Positions 1 through 6,634 of a DNA stretch of 24,954 nt are shown one piece after another. The DNA comes from a virus, in the IMG/VR virus record IMGVR_UViG_3300011116_000669, positions 1-24,954 of that record; one strand, 5' to 3'. Below the pieces are notes generated by a model. It was not told the DNA's origin and did not search any database. It was given only the letters and a program-made list of their open reading frames with translations. The stretch's first letter is position 1. Each line of letters starts with the position of its first letter. A program made the translations under genes and the position numbers.

Positions 1-606
1 AGGTGATAGGGAATTAGCATTCTTATGCCCCAATACCTTTTTTAACCTATTGTAAAGGTATGGTATATCAAAGAAATCAATATTCCACCCAGTTACAATT
101 GTTGGGTTTATTTCCTGCCACTTTTGAAGAAATGCCCACAACAAATCCCGTTCGTTGTTGTATATGTTTACTTCTGCACCGCCAATAGTTTTGTTCAGTT
201 TAGTATCACCCAAAACATAAACAAAATAATCCCCAGTCGCAGAGTCGTGAGCTGCGATGGAGGTTATACTATTATTGGCTTTTTCAACATTTGGGAGACC
301 TGTATTCATCTCCACCTCAATATCAAATGTCAATACAATATTCCCCGTTGAAACATCATCGGATGTTCCATACTCATCAATCAAAAATCGGGTGTAATCA
401 TTTACATCGGATTCATATAGTTCTAAATTGGTATCCTTTTCCCAATAAGTAAGCTTCTTTAAGCGTTTACCATATATAGAAAAATAAGAACCATTTCCAT
501 CAGGTGTGTAGGCGTATCTACTATACTTTTTAATATAGTATCCTTTAACATCATCCCAACAGTGTATTGTGTTTGTTTCTTTATCATAGTATAGATTCTG
601 ATACAT
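1..606 (-). CDS. Family B DNA polymerase, N-terminal exonuclease part (partial)
   Basis: This is the first 202 codons of a replicative DNA polymerase of the T4 gp43 (family B) type; the gene runs off the left edge. The 3'-5' proofreading exonuclease is recognisable. Exo I is the FDIEVE motif near residues 94-99, with the metal-binding Asp95 and Glu97. Exo II is GWNIDFFDIPYLYNR at 173-187. The polymerase domain itself is outside the window, so a split exonuclease-only gene cannot be excluded. The ATG at 606 is preceded by a good ribosome binding site (AAGGAAGG, about 7 bases upstream) that lies inside the end of the glycosyltransferase gene. The two genes overlap by 23 bases, which suggests translational coupling. 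The start does not appear in a list of complete open frames because the frame is open at the edge. Confidence 0.92.
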   Translation of the reverse strand, partial: MYQNLYYDKETNTIHCWDDVKGYYIKKYSRYAYTPDGNGSYFSIYGKRLKKLTYWEKDTNLELYESDVNDYTRFLIDEYGTSDDVSTGNIVLTFDIEVEMNTGLPNVEKANNSITSIAAHDSATGDYFVYVLGDTKLNKTIGGAEVNIYNNERDLLWAFLQKWQEINPTIVTGWNIDFFDIPYLYNRLKKVLGHKNANSLSP

Positions 607-1711
607 CTAATATCCTTCCTTTAAAATTGTTTTCTATATCCCAGCTTTTTAGTTGGTTTTCCCAACTCAATTTTGAAACCCATTTTGTTAAATCGGGTCT
701 ATTAACTTTTTTATCTAATAAATCATTTATCATTTGTTCAAATTCGCTCTTACTATTATACAAAAAGGGGTATTCATTTCCAACCATTTCTGGATAACAA
801 AAATCATTTGGTAGTAAGTATGGAACTCCTCTGCTTAAACCATCTGTTGTAGACATTGACCATGCGGAATATTTTTGGAAACACCCTACACCAAAATGTG
901 CTTTTGATAGTTGGGTTAAGTAAACTTCCCTATCAGCGTGTCCTATGTATTCTGTATATGGTTTGGGTAAATCTCTTAATGTAGTCAATACTTTAAAGTC
1001 TTTTCTTTTTTCCCATAAATTATCCATAATTTCAAAAAACCAATCAGCCCCAGTGTAAGCATCGTTTCGGTGATTAAACACTATTGTCTTTTCTCTATAC
1101 CCAGCTGATGGTTTGTATTCATCTGCACCCAAATACCATGGTTGAATAATCTTATCTAATTTTTCAATTATATGGGGTTGAAAATCTTCGGATGCCCTTT
1201 TCAGTATTAAATCTTTTACCCATTGTGAATTTACACCACACACCCTCATATTTAGCATACCTCTTATATTTCTCCAAAAAGAATTATCATCTCTGGCGCC
1301 ATTATCAGGTATTTCCCACCAATGCGAATATCCTATAATTGGTTGAGTTTTGTTGTAAATACGAGTAATTTTATATTCATTCGTCCATTCGGGTAAATGC
1401 GACCATATTAAGTTAAATTCACCATTGTATTTACCAATAATTCTATCAAAAAATTTATGTGGATAATCTACCCGCATTTTTGGTGGAAAGCAATCCAGTC
1501 CATCCATTTTCACTAACTTAACATTCGGATACTCAAACTGATTGATAATACCCGGATGATTATTCAAATCGGGATAGGGTAGAATCCATTCCCATTCCTT
1601 ACCAATTTGAGTGTTATCTAAAAAGGATTTGAACACCAATAGGAACGAATCCCTATTGATGTCCTTTGCCATACCAAAGTTTGTGTAATTAGGTATTATT
1701 AATGCTCTCAT
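584..1711 (-). CDS. GT-B fold glycosyltransferase, target unknown
   Basis: A 375-residue protein with the look of a two-domain GT-B glycosyltransferase. The N-terminal half begins MRALIIPNYTNFG and carries successive alpha/beta units. The second domain starts around residue 209 (TIVFNHRNDAYTGADWFF). It contains the donor-site region at about 269-311, where a small-residue loop (AHFGVGCFQKYSAWSMSTTDG) is followed by GVPYLLPNDFCYPEMVG; Asp290 and Glu308 are candidate donor-contact residues. I chose the ATG at 1711 over a TTG at 1723 because GGAG sits 6 bases before it. The GGAG overlaps the stop of the preceding gene. Position between a family B polymerase and early genes suggests DNA glycosylation, as by the T4 alpha- and beta-glucosyltransferases. 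A role in modifying host or virion surface sugars is equally possible. The family call is fairly sure; the substrate is not. Confidence 0.72.
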   Translation of the reverse strand: MRALIIPNYTNFGMAKDINRDSFLLVFKSFLDNTQIGKEWEWILPYPDLNNHPGIINQFEYPNVKLVKMDGLDCFPPKMRVDYPHKFFDRIIGKYNGEFNLIWSHLPEWTNEYKITRIYNKTQPIIGYSHWWEIPDNGARDDNSFWRNIRGMLNMRVCGVNSQWVKDLILKRASEDFQPHIIEKLDKIIQPWYLGADEYKPSAGYREKTIVFNHRNDAYTGADWFFEIMDNLWEKRKDFKVLTTLRDLPKPYTEYIGHADREVYLTQLSKAHFGVGCFQKYSAWSMSTTDGLSRGVPYLLPNDFCYPEMVGNEYPFLYNSKSEFEQMINDLLDKKVNRPDLTKWVSKLSWENQLKSWDIENNFKGRILDVSESIL

Positions 1712-1712
1712 A

Positions 1713-3512
1713 TTATGCTCCAAAATTTAAATCCGCTTTAAGGATTTGGTAAATTGTATTAATTGATGCATCTACAAGAGATTTATCAACATTATCATTC
1801 AAATTATTAGACATCTCCAGATTACGTTCAGCCAACATTTTCCAATACTCATTTGGTCCACAATTCCAGTTCTTTAACTTTTGATTACCATCTAAGTTAT
1901 CATCCGTCATTCCCAAAAACCCGTCTTTAGCATTACCACCAGTACTATGTGGTATTTTGTGTAACCATTGAAGTCCTTCTCCCGTTGAGAAGTTAATTAC
2001 ACATAGAGTATGATTGCTCAATGGAAATAAAATCAATCGAGAATTCATCTTCTCGTTTTCAAGAAATGAAGAAATTCGTTTCAAAGCATTATCACGATAT
2101 TCAGCTTGATTATCTCTATCTTTAGAACGATTGTCAATATCTGATTGAACATTTAGGAAAACATATTTAAAAATATTCTCCCAGCGAGCATCAGAGTTTG
2201 TTGATTTGTAGGTATCTCGTTCAGTTCCAAAGTATTTCCAAACAGGAACTTTTTCATTGTTGTGGTTTACATCACCATTCAACAACCTAGCGTATTCGCT
2301 GGTAACTTTCGTTGTAAGTTTAGAGATTCCCAACTTTAGATTCTTTCGTTTGAAGTAAAGAACCATCGCCATCATTACAATACCAGTGTGGTATTTCTTA
2401 ATGTGAAGGTCCTCCATAGATTGAATTTTAGAACCATTCAGATTATTGATAACCATTTTATTAATAGCAATAGTAATGTTATTCCAATCATCAGATTCAA
2501 ACACAGTTTTGTATTCTTTATCATACCATTCAGTAAGTGTAGAGTATTTAGCCTCACTAATTACTCTCTTAAACATATTTTTCCAATATTCGGTTTCCTT
2601 ACCATCATCCTTTCCATTCTCAAATCCAACAACCATATCATTGAACTTTTTGAATTCATCAATAGTATCACAAAAATGAGAACCAATATAGGCTTGGAGG
2701 ATAGGAATCATTTTAGCCACCTTATGTTTTTCAGCGTAACCTTGATGCCCATACATCAACTTACCTTTAACAAAGATATCAGTACCTGATTTGTTAGTAA
2801 AATATTCCAACAATTCATCACCACAATAGTGTGTTTTGTATTCATCCATTCGTTTTAAAGGAGTCATATAGTAGTTGTAAGCCAACCAAGGGTTAGGTTG
2901 ACGATTACAATTCATCGTATCCTTTTCAAACTGTTTGATTGTTTGTAAACTAACTACAAACCCAATCTGAACATTATCATAAAATTCTTTGAATTCTTCA
3001 GATGATTCTACCACATCTTTAAGTGAGTAATGGCAGGCAAGTTGTTCCTCTTTTTTGGTTTTAAAAAACTTACAAATCAAATCAATTACATACTTATCAT
3101 TTTCATTGGTGATATCGTATGAATCAATAATATCATCACACATTATCAACCAATCGTTTCCAGTCAAAACTTTCTTATCATAATACTTACCAAATAAAAG
3201 AGAAAACATTGTTCCGTTATCACGAATATAACCAACTTTAGATGAACTATCTTTTAGGATTGAAACTAACAATTGTCCTTTTTCGGATATACCACTCATA
3301 TAACGAATAAGGTGGTGAACCTTTCCGTAATACTTAATATTGGTATCCAAATCCTCATCACGATTACATTCATTAGTCATTAATGACTTTTTAATCAAAT
3401 CACGACACATTTTGAATGTTGTTTGACCTATGGTTTTGGCATATATAGGGGATTTTCCCTTGTTATTATTAGCAAATTCAATTGCTTCTTCTAGATTTCT
3501 TATTGGATTCAT
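1713..3512 (-). CDS. Large protein of unknown function (599 aa)
   Basis: I do not recognise this protein. It appears soluble and largely helical, with many Lys, Asn and Asp residues. There is no signal peptide, no clear membrane segment and no Walker or nuclease motif that I can defend. Two conserved-looking stretches stand out: an aromatic, polar region near residues 205-265 (NRQPNPWLAYNYYMTPLKRM, then a HYCG motif), and a C-terminal region near 515-560 with WLHKIPHSTGG and LKNWNCGPNEYW. Both resemble functional loops rather than linkers. The gene has its own strong Bacteroidetes-type promoter immediately upstream and an A-rich leader with no Shine-Dalgarno sequence. It ends 2 bases before the glycosyltransferase start and carries that gene's ribosome binding site in its last codons, so the two are probably co-expressed with the polymerase. 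Confidence 0.85.
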   Translation of the reverse strand: MNPIRNLEEAIEFANNNKGKSPIYAKTIGQTTFKMCRDLIKKSLMTNECNRDEDLDTNIKYYGKVHHLIRYMSGISEKGQLLVSILKDSSSKVGYIRDNGTMFSLLFGKYYDKKVLTGNDWLIMCDDIIDSYDITNENDKYVIDLICKFFKTKKEEQLACHYSLKDVVESSEEFKEFYDNVQIGFVVSLQTIKQFEKDTMNCNRQPNPWLAYNYYMTPLKRMDEYKTHYCGDELLEYFTNKSGTDIFVKGKLMYGHQGYAEKHKVAKMIPILQAYIGSHFCDTIDEFKKFNDMVVGFENGKDDGKETEYWKNMFKRVISEAKYSTLTEWYDKEYKTVFESDDWNNITIAINKMVINNLNGSKIQSMEDLHIKKYHTGIVMMAMVLYFKRKNLKLGISKLTTKVTSEYARLLNGDVNHNNEKVPVWKYFGTERDTYKSTNSDARWENIFKYVFLNVQSDIDNRSKDRDNQAEYRDNALKRISSFLENEKMNSRLILFPLSNHTLCVINFSTGEGLQWLHKIPHSTGGNAKDGFLGMTDDNLDGNQKLKNWNCGPNEYWKMLAERNLEMSNNLNDNVDKSLVDASINTIYQILKADLNFGA

Positions 3513-3533
3513 ATTTTTTAATTTTTATTTATA

Positions 3534-3565
3534 CAAATATACAAAATAATTTTCAGATTTCCAAA
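3534..3565 (-). promoter_or_regulatory. Bacteroidetes-type promoter (class 1) for the 599-aa gene
   Basis: On the minus strand TTTG (3562-3565) and TATATTTG (3534-3541) are separated by exactly 20 bases, matching the primary sigma factor consensus of Bacteroidetes (TTTG, 19-21 bases, TAnnTTTG). The predicted start of transcription, about 6 bases further on, leaves a leader of roughly 16 A/T bases before the ATG at 3512. The 20 bases at 3533-3552 are identical to those at two other promoters in the window. Confidence 0.82.
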
Positions 3566-4042
3566 TTATACCATAGGAAGTCCGGCTGCCGAATTTGTTG
3601 TTGATGGTAGTGGTTCAGAATTTTTAGCTACCAATGCAGCAACCAACGCATCGTGCGCTGCTCCTTTAGGTTGTTTAATGATTACACCATTATAATTGTT
3701 GTATTGTGGTGCGGATGAACTCCAACCTTTTGAGTGATTACTAAAAGCCCTTTGGCCATAGTTAGCAGCAACCATTGGTGATACCTTTCCAATATTATCC
3801 CAGCCACTTTCCCACTTTTTCAGTTGGGTTTTTTCCTTAAAGGTGATACTATCTTCAGTAAACCCAACAATCATTTTAGTTGGTGCTTTACGAAAAATGT
3901 TTTTACGCTCCTCACGATTTATCTCAATAAACAATACTGAGCGGACTTTTACCCTACAAACCTTTAGGTTCATAGTGTAATCCTTACCATTCACTGGGAT
4001 GGTCACTGCGACAACTTTACCTTCCAAACTTTGTAGTTCCAT
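3566..4042 (-). CDS. Unknown early protein (158 aa)
   Basis: A 158-residue protein I do not recognise. The N-terminal half (about residues 5-80) alternates short hydrophobic and charged strands (VVAVTIPVNGKDYTMNLKV, then RSVLFIEINREER) and looks like a small beta-rich fold. It is followed by a Trp-containing stretch (LKKWESGWDNIG). The tail from about residue 105 is Ser, Asn, Gln and Ala rich and is probably flexible. The gene stands alone behind a promoter cassette that is duplicated upstream of the 259-aa gene at 18663, which implies shared regulation with that gene. Its leader carries A7 then C7 homopolymer runs and no Shine-Dalgarno sequence. Strong isolated expression would fit an early host-takeover protein, but that is inference. 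Confidence 0.78.
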   Translation of the reverse strand: MELQSLEGKVVAVTIPVNGKDYTMNLKVCRVKVRSVLFIEINREERKNIFRKAPTKMIVGFTEDSITFKEKTQLKKWESGWDNIGKVSPMVAANYGQRAFSNHSKGWSSSAPQYNNYNGVIIKQPKGAAHDALVAALVAKNSEPLPSTTNSAAGLPMV

Positions 4043-4048
4043 AATATA

Positions 4049-4062
4049 GGGGGGGTTTTTTT
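4049..4062 (-). other. A7C7 homopolymer runs in the leader of the 158-aa gene
   Basis: Between the promoter and the ATG at 4042 the minus strand reads seven A then seven C, followed by TATATT and ATG. Adjacent homopolymers of this length can slip during replication or be miscounted by sequencers. There is no G-rich ribosome binding site; the C-run cannot pair with the 3' end of 16S rRNA. Confidence 0.7.
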
Positions 4063-4073
4063 ATCTTACATAG

Positions 4074-4104
4074 TAAAGATACGAAGAAAAACCCATATTT
4101 CCAA
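4074..4104 (-). promoter_or_regulatory. Bacteroidetes-type promoter (class 3) for the 158-aa gene
   Basis: On the minus strand TATCTTTA (4074-4081) serves as the -7 element, one base off TAnnTTTG. Twenty bases upstream the -33 element reads CTTG here, whereas copy 2 has the consensus TTTG, so this copy may be the weaker promoter. The predicted leader is about 25 bases. Confidence 0.7.
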
Positions 4105-4131
4105 GCCTTTTAGATTAAATTTTCATTAAAG

Positions 4132-4140
4132 TTATCCACA
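4132..4140 (+). promoter_or_regulatory. Consensus DnaA box in cassette copy 1
   Basis: TTATCCACA is a perfect match to the general bacterial DnaA box. It lies about 28 bases upstream of the -33 element. In this copy it also forms the left arm of a small hairpin at 4135-4150 (TCCACA, loop TTCG, TGTGGA). Whether it binds host DnaA is not known. Confidence 0.55.
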
Positions 4141-4155
4141 TTCGTGTGGAAAAGT

Positions 4156-4171
4156 GTCTAATTTATTGGAC
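4156..4171. repeat. Near-palindrome after the stop of the second Mom-like gene
   Basis: GTCTAAT and ATTGGAC flank a 2-base centre, with one mismatch. It starts 2 bases past the stop codon at 4174. A perfect version occupies the same relative place at 18789-18806. It could be a repressor operator or a transcript 3'-end structure; it lacks the U-run of a classical terminator. Confidence 0.6.
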
Positions 4172-4173
4172 GG

Positions 4174-4977
4174 TCACCAAAAATTGACACCACTTTGTTC
4201 GGGCTGATAGGTGGTTTCGTGCCTCTCTATTTGAGGTATAAACTCTTCAGCATTTTTGGGATAATCCCTTATTTCGTGCTTCAGTTTTGAATACAACTCC
4301 CTCTTTTCTTTCTTATTTTGAGCAACGATTTGAACATACCTATGTTTATCAGGCTCTTTCCTCCGCCAAAAAGCAGGATAACCCTCCTTACCAATCTCCT
4401 TTTTCAAATGGTCTAAATTGTTGCTACCCCACTTACTAAATACTGTCCTACTATGTATCCACTTATAAGGGTTTTCTGTCAAAGATATCCCGTAGTTCGG
4501 CATCAATGCGATTTCGGATGATACCCCTTGGTAAATCCAATTGGTCGCCTGATAGATTTTACCTAAATGCTCTTGCCCACTATCCGCATAAGATATCAGT
4601 AGTTTGATTTGTTTATCGTTTTCTCTGAACCATTTGAATGTTTGCCCAATAGCATAACTTTCAATGTTTGAACCATACCCATCATGCACAAATAATCGGG
4701 TCAACTCTAATGCATTATCTTTAGATAACCCCTCACAAATTGAGGTTGCTGCTTTCGCACCAACGGGAAACCCATAAATTGCGCATCCTATCAACTTTTC
4801 AGAATTACCAAATACATCATTTTCATCACCACTATAAAATATCCCAAATGCGTATCGGCACATTGTCCATGCGTGGGTATAGTGATAGGTTACAATCATA
4901 TCCTTTGCTGTTGATTTAGCAATTGGATGTACCCTAACACGATTTACATCACAATATTCTTTACCTTCAATTTTCAT
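4174..4977 (-). CDS. Mom-like GNAT acyltransferase, second paralogue
   Basis: A 267-residue protein of the Mom family, whose founding member in phage Mu converts adenine in DNA to a methylcarbamoyl form using a GNAT-type acyltransferase fold. Family features seen here in order are a YHYTHAWT segment at 31-38, ELTRLFVHDGYGSNIES at 91-107, and the signature LLISYADSGQEHLGKIYQAT at 126-145 followed by NWIYQG. Near the C-terminus are WIHSRTVFSKWG at 173-184 and PAFWRRKEPDKHRY at 201-214. The same blocks occur in the gene upstream at 4967-5728, so the pair arose by duplication. Its ATG lies inside the end of that gene (11-base overlap), pointing to coupled translation. The likely job is modifying phage DNA against restriction. 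The exact chemistry is not predictable from sequence, and another GNAT substrate is possible. Confidence 0.72.
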   Translation of the reverse strand: MKIEGKEYCDVNRVRVHPIAKSTAKDMIVTYHYTHAWTMCRYAFGIFYSGDENDVFGNSEKLIGCAIYGFPVGAKAATSICEGLSKDNALELTRLFVHDGYGSNIESYAIGQTFKWFRENDKQIKLLISYADSGQEHLGKIYQATNWIYQGVSSEIALMPNYGISLTENPYKWIHSRTVFSKWGSNNLDHLKKEIGKEGYPAFWRRKEPDKHRYVQIVAQNKKEKRELYSKLKHEIRDYPKNAEEFIPQIERHETTYQPEQSGVNFW

Positions 4978-5728
4978 TTGATATAGGTTCTAATTTGTGT
5001 ATTTCTTCCGCAATAATTTCGCTTACTTTTGGATATGGTTGTAGGGGATGTTTTATACTATTCAGTATTTTCTTCCTATTCTTCTTATCCAATATGTAAA
5101 AGTATCTATGTTTTTTTGGTTCTCTCCGAATCCAAAATGGTTTTGTTATTACCTTTTGTATTTGCTTTGGGTCATTTGTTCCATACCTAACAAACGATGT
5201 TCTACTATGAAACCAATCACCATCCTCATCCCACCTAAAACTCCAACTATCAGTCCATCGTAAATTATTACCCTGATACAACCAATTGGTAGATTGATAC
5301 ACCGTTCCCAAATGCCCTTCTTTCGGGTCTGAATACGATATAAGTGCCCTAATATGCGGTGCGTTTTTCTTTAACCAATCAAATGTTTGAGAAACAAACC
5401 AACTCTCAATATTACACCCATACCCATCTTCAATCCATAAGCGGGTCAACTCCAGCACCTCCGTCCGTTCTAAAAGTTCGGATATGGAGGTGCCAGAATT
5501 TCTACCCACTGGGTCACCATAACAGGCAACCCCCACCAACTTTTCATTAACCCCACCGAAAAATTGGTGTTCCCCCTCATCTAAATAAAATAAACCAATT
5601 GAGTAACTAACTTTTGTCCATAAGTGGCTGTAGTGATTTTTTATAATCATCTCCTTTGCCACCGATTTACTAATCAATCTTACACAAAATTTGGATACAT
5701 CTGAATAGTTTTTACCCTCTACTTTCAT
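4967..5728 (-). CDS. Mom-like GNAT acyltransferase, first paralogue
   Basis: A 253-residue paralogue of the next gene. Shared blocks are NHYSHLWT (31-38), ELTRLWIEDGYGCNIES (93-109), SYSDPKEGHLGTVYQSTNWL (131-150) followed by YQG, WFHSRTSFVRYG (172-183) and PFWIRREPKKHRY (197-209). The conserved His, Tyr, Asp and Ser positions around the third block are what identifies the Mom-type acyltransferase fold. The two copies differ strongly between the third and fourth blocks: here SWSFRWDEDGDW, in the paralogue a longer segment with NYGISLTENPY. That is where target or donor preference might differ. The ATG overlaps the end of the small helix-turn-helix gene by 17 bases and has no clear Shine-Dalgarno sequence, so translation is probably coupled. 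DNA modification is the most likely role, from family knowledge. Confidence 0.73.
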   Translation of the reverse strand: MKVEGKNYSDVSKFCVRLISKSVAKEMIIKNHYSHLWTKVSYSIGLFYLDEGEHQFFGGVNEKLVGVACYGDPVGRNSGTSISELLERTEVLELTRLWIEDGYGCNIESWFVSQTFDWLKKNAPHIRALISYSDPKEGHLGTVYQSTNWLYQGNNLRWTDSWSFRWDEDGDWFHSRTSFVRYGTNDPKQIQKVITKPFWIRREPKKHRYFYILDKKNRKKILNSIKHPLQPYPKVSEIIAEEIHKLEPISNEN

Positions 5729-5912
5729 AAGGCCATGTTAGTATATGTTTCCAAGTATAACCCTTAATGATTTTACGAATATTAGCAGGTGAAACACCAT
5801 TGTTCCTTGCAAGAACTTTTATGTTTCTATGCCCAACACTCCACAACTCACGAATAGATTTTACCTGCCCCTCCGTAAGTTTATGTTTTGGATGAGATTC
5901 ACCGCACAACAT
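5712..5912 (-). CDS. Small helix-turn-helix protein (66 aa)
   Basis: A 66-residue protein consisting almost entirely of one DNA-binding module of the kind found at the C-terminus of phage HNH homing endonucleases: GESHPKHKLTEGQVKSIREL, then a helix-turn-helix (KVLARNNGVSPANIRKIIKG) and the closing YTWKHI. No HNH catalytic residues are present, so it is either a stand-alone regulator or the remnant of a homing endonuclease. I chose the ATG at 5912 over a TTG at 5987 because GAGGAG lies 7 bases before it and the preceding gene stops at 5914. It overlaps the first Mom-like gene by 17 bases. It may regulate or target the modification genes, but that rests on position alone. Confidence 0.75.
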   Translation of the reverse strand: MLCGESHPKHKLTEGQVKSIRELWSVGHRNIKVLARNNGVSPANIRKIIKGYTWKHILTWPYESRG

Positions 5913-5913
5913 A

Positions 5914-6348
5914 TTAAATCTCCTCATTAAAAGGAATTTCAATTTGTGAATTTTTTTCTTCCCAAAATCTATAAACAATTTTTCCAATATCAGGCTTTCT
6001 ATAGTTCGGACCTTTTAAGATTTTACCATCCTCTCTATAAATTGGATTACCATTTTCATCCAACTTTGACATATTGGAACTATGTACTTCATCAAATACA
6101 TCTTCAATAATATCACCCATCCCATGTTGTAGAATTGTTCCTAATAAGATGTATAATTGGTCGGTGAGAGCATCTGCAATACCAACCGGGTCATCATTCT
6201 GATTTGCCTCTTTGTATTCGTTTAACTCTTCCAAACCAAGCCTATACCTCAAATCGCATATTTCATCCGATTGAACCATTGGGCTTTTGTAATACCTCTG
6301 ACCATATACCTCGTGAAATTGCTTCACCTGCTCTAATTGTTTTTTCAT
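5914..6348 (-). CDS. MazG-like nucleoside triphosphate pyrophosphohydrolase
   Basis: A 144-residue all-alpha NTP pyrophosphohydrolase of the MazG / phosphoribosyl-ATP pyrophosphohydrolase superfamily. The metal-binding pattern is LGLEELNEYKEA at 37-48 (Glu40, Glu41, Glu44) followed by GIADALTDQLYILLG at 56-70 (Asp59, Asp63). The C-terminal block FDEVHSSNMSKLDENGNPIY (85-104), with a following REDGKILKGPNYRKPD, is typical of phage members. Such enzymes hydrolyse (d)NTPs to monophosphates, either to cleanse the pool of non-canonical nucleotides or to influence host alarmones. The ATG at 6348 is preferred to a TTG at 6366, because that TTG lies within the promoter -7 element. The promoter is only 7 bases upstream, so the mRNA would be nearly leaderless. 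It sits between thioredoxin and the modification genes, consistent with nucleotide metabolism. Confidence 0.85.
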   Translation of the reverse strand: MKKQLEQVKQFHEVYGQRYYKSPMVQSDEICDLRYRLGLEELNEYKEANQNDDPVGIADALTDQLYILLGTILQHGMGDIIEDVFDEVHSSNMSKLDENGNPIYREDGKILKGPNYRKPDIGKIVYRFWEEKNSQIEIPFNEEI

Positions 6349-6355
6349 AACTATA

Positions 6356-6387
6356 CAAATATACAAAATAATTTTTAAAGTGTCAAA
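6356..6387 (-). promoter_or_regulatory. Bacteroidetes-type promoter (class 1) for the MazG-like gene
   Basis: Minus-strand TTTG (6384-6387), 20-base spacer and TATATTTG (6356-6363). The 20 bases at 6355-6374 are identical to the promoters at 3533-3552 and 17299-17318. The -33 element lies inside the 3' end of the thioredoxin gene. Only 7 bases separate the -7 element from the ATG at 6348. Confidence 0.82.
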
Positions 6388-6611
6388 TATTCTCCTAAAG
6401 ATTTTACTCCAATAATTCTTTTGAACTCTGAACCATCTTTCATCAATATCACCGTTGGAACACTTCTAATTCCATACGAACTTGCTAATCCAGATTCCGA
6501 ATCCACATCAATCTTTTTTACAGGTATAGTTTTAGATACCTCTTCCATAATAGGAGCTAATTGTTTACAAGGTGCGCACCATTTTGCGCTAAAATACCAA
6601 TATTCTATCAT
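6375..6611 (-). CDS. Mini-thioredoxin
   Basis: A 78-residue thioredoxin, shorter than the usual 105-110 residues and lacking the first strand and helix of the bacterial protein. The redox motif WCAPC is at 11-15, the cis-proline segment RSVPTVIL at 49-56 (Pro52), and the following strand-Gly-helix (IGVKSLGEYL) completes the minimal fold. It lies directly downstream of the ribonucleotide reductase large subunit, so the likely role is to reduce the enzyme's C-terminal cysteines. A ribosome binding site (AAGGA about 6 bases upstream) supports the ATG at 6611. It is probably expressed from the reductase operon. Glutaredoxin is less likely, given the WCAPC motif. Confidence 0.88.
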   Translation of the reverse strand: MIEYWYFSAKWCAPCKQLAPIMEEVSKTIPVKKIDVDSESGLASSYGIRSVPTVILMKDGSEFKRIIGVKSLGEYLTL

Positions 6612-6634
6612 TTTTAATCCTTTTTAATTTATTA

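Larger units (their letters stand above)
4063..4142. repeat. 80-bp promoter cassette, copy 1
   Basis: These 80 bases match 18688-18767 at 79 of 80 positions. The unit spans the transcription start region, the -7 and -33 promoter elements, an AT-rich stretch and a DnaA-box sequence. The two copies are about 14.6 kb apart, in the same orientation, and each lies upstream of an unrelated gene and downstream of the stop codon of another. The single difference (G at 4105 against A) falls in the -33 element. Confidence 0.95.

Noticed and set aside
3526-3533. TATAAATA on the minus strand, identical to the T4 late promoter; another at 16281-16288
   Set aside because: The first lies within the leader of a gene already served by a consensus Bacteroidetes promoter, the second is inside a gene far from a start. 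None precedes the virion genes, and such A/T strings are expected by chance here.
4135-4171. Hairpin and palindrome read as a Rho-independent terminator
   Set aside because: Stems are short (6-7 bp), AT-rich in part, and not followed by a U-run on the transcribed strand.
5913-5987. Upstream TTG start for the helix-turn-helix gene; likewise TTG starts at 1723, 6366, 11908 and 13828
   Set aside because: In each case a downstream ATG fits better: a ribosome binding site, short overlap with the preceding gene, or the promoter position.
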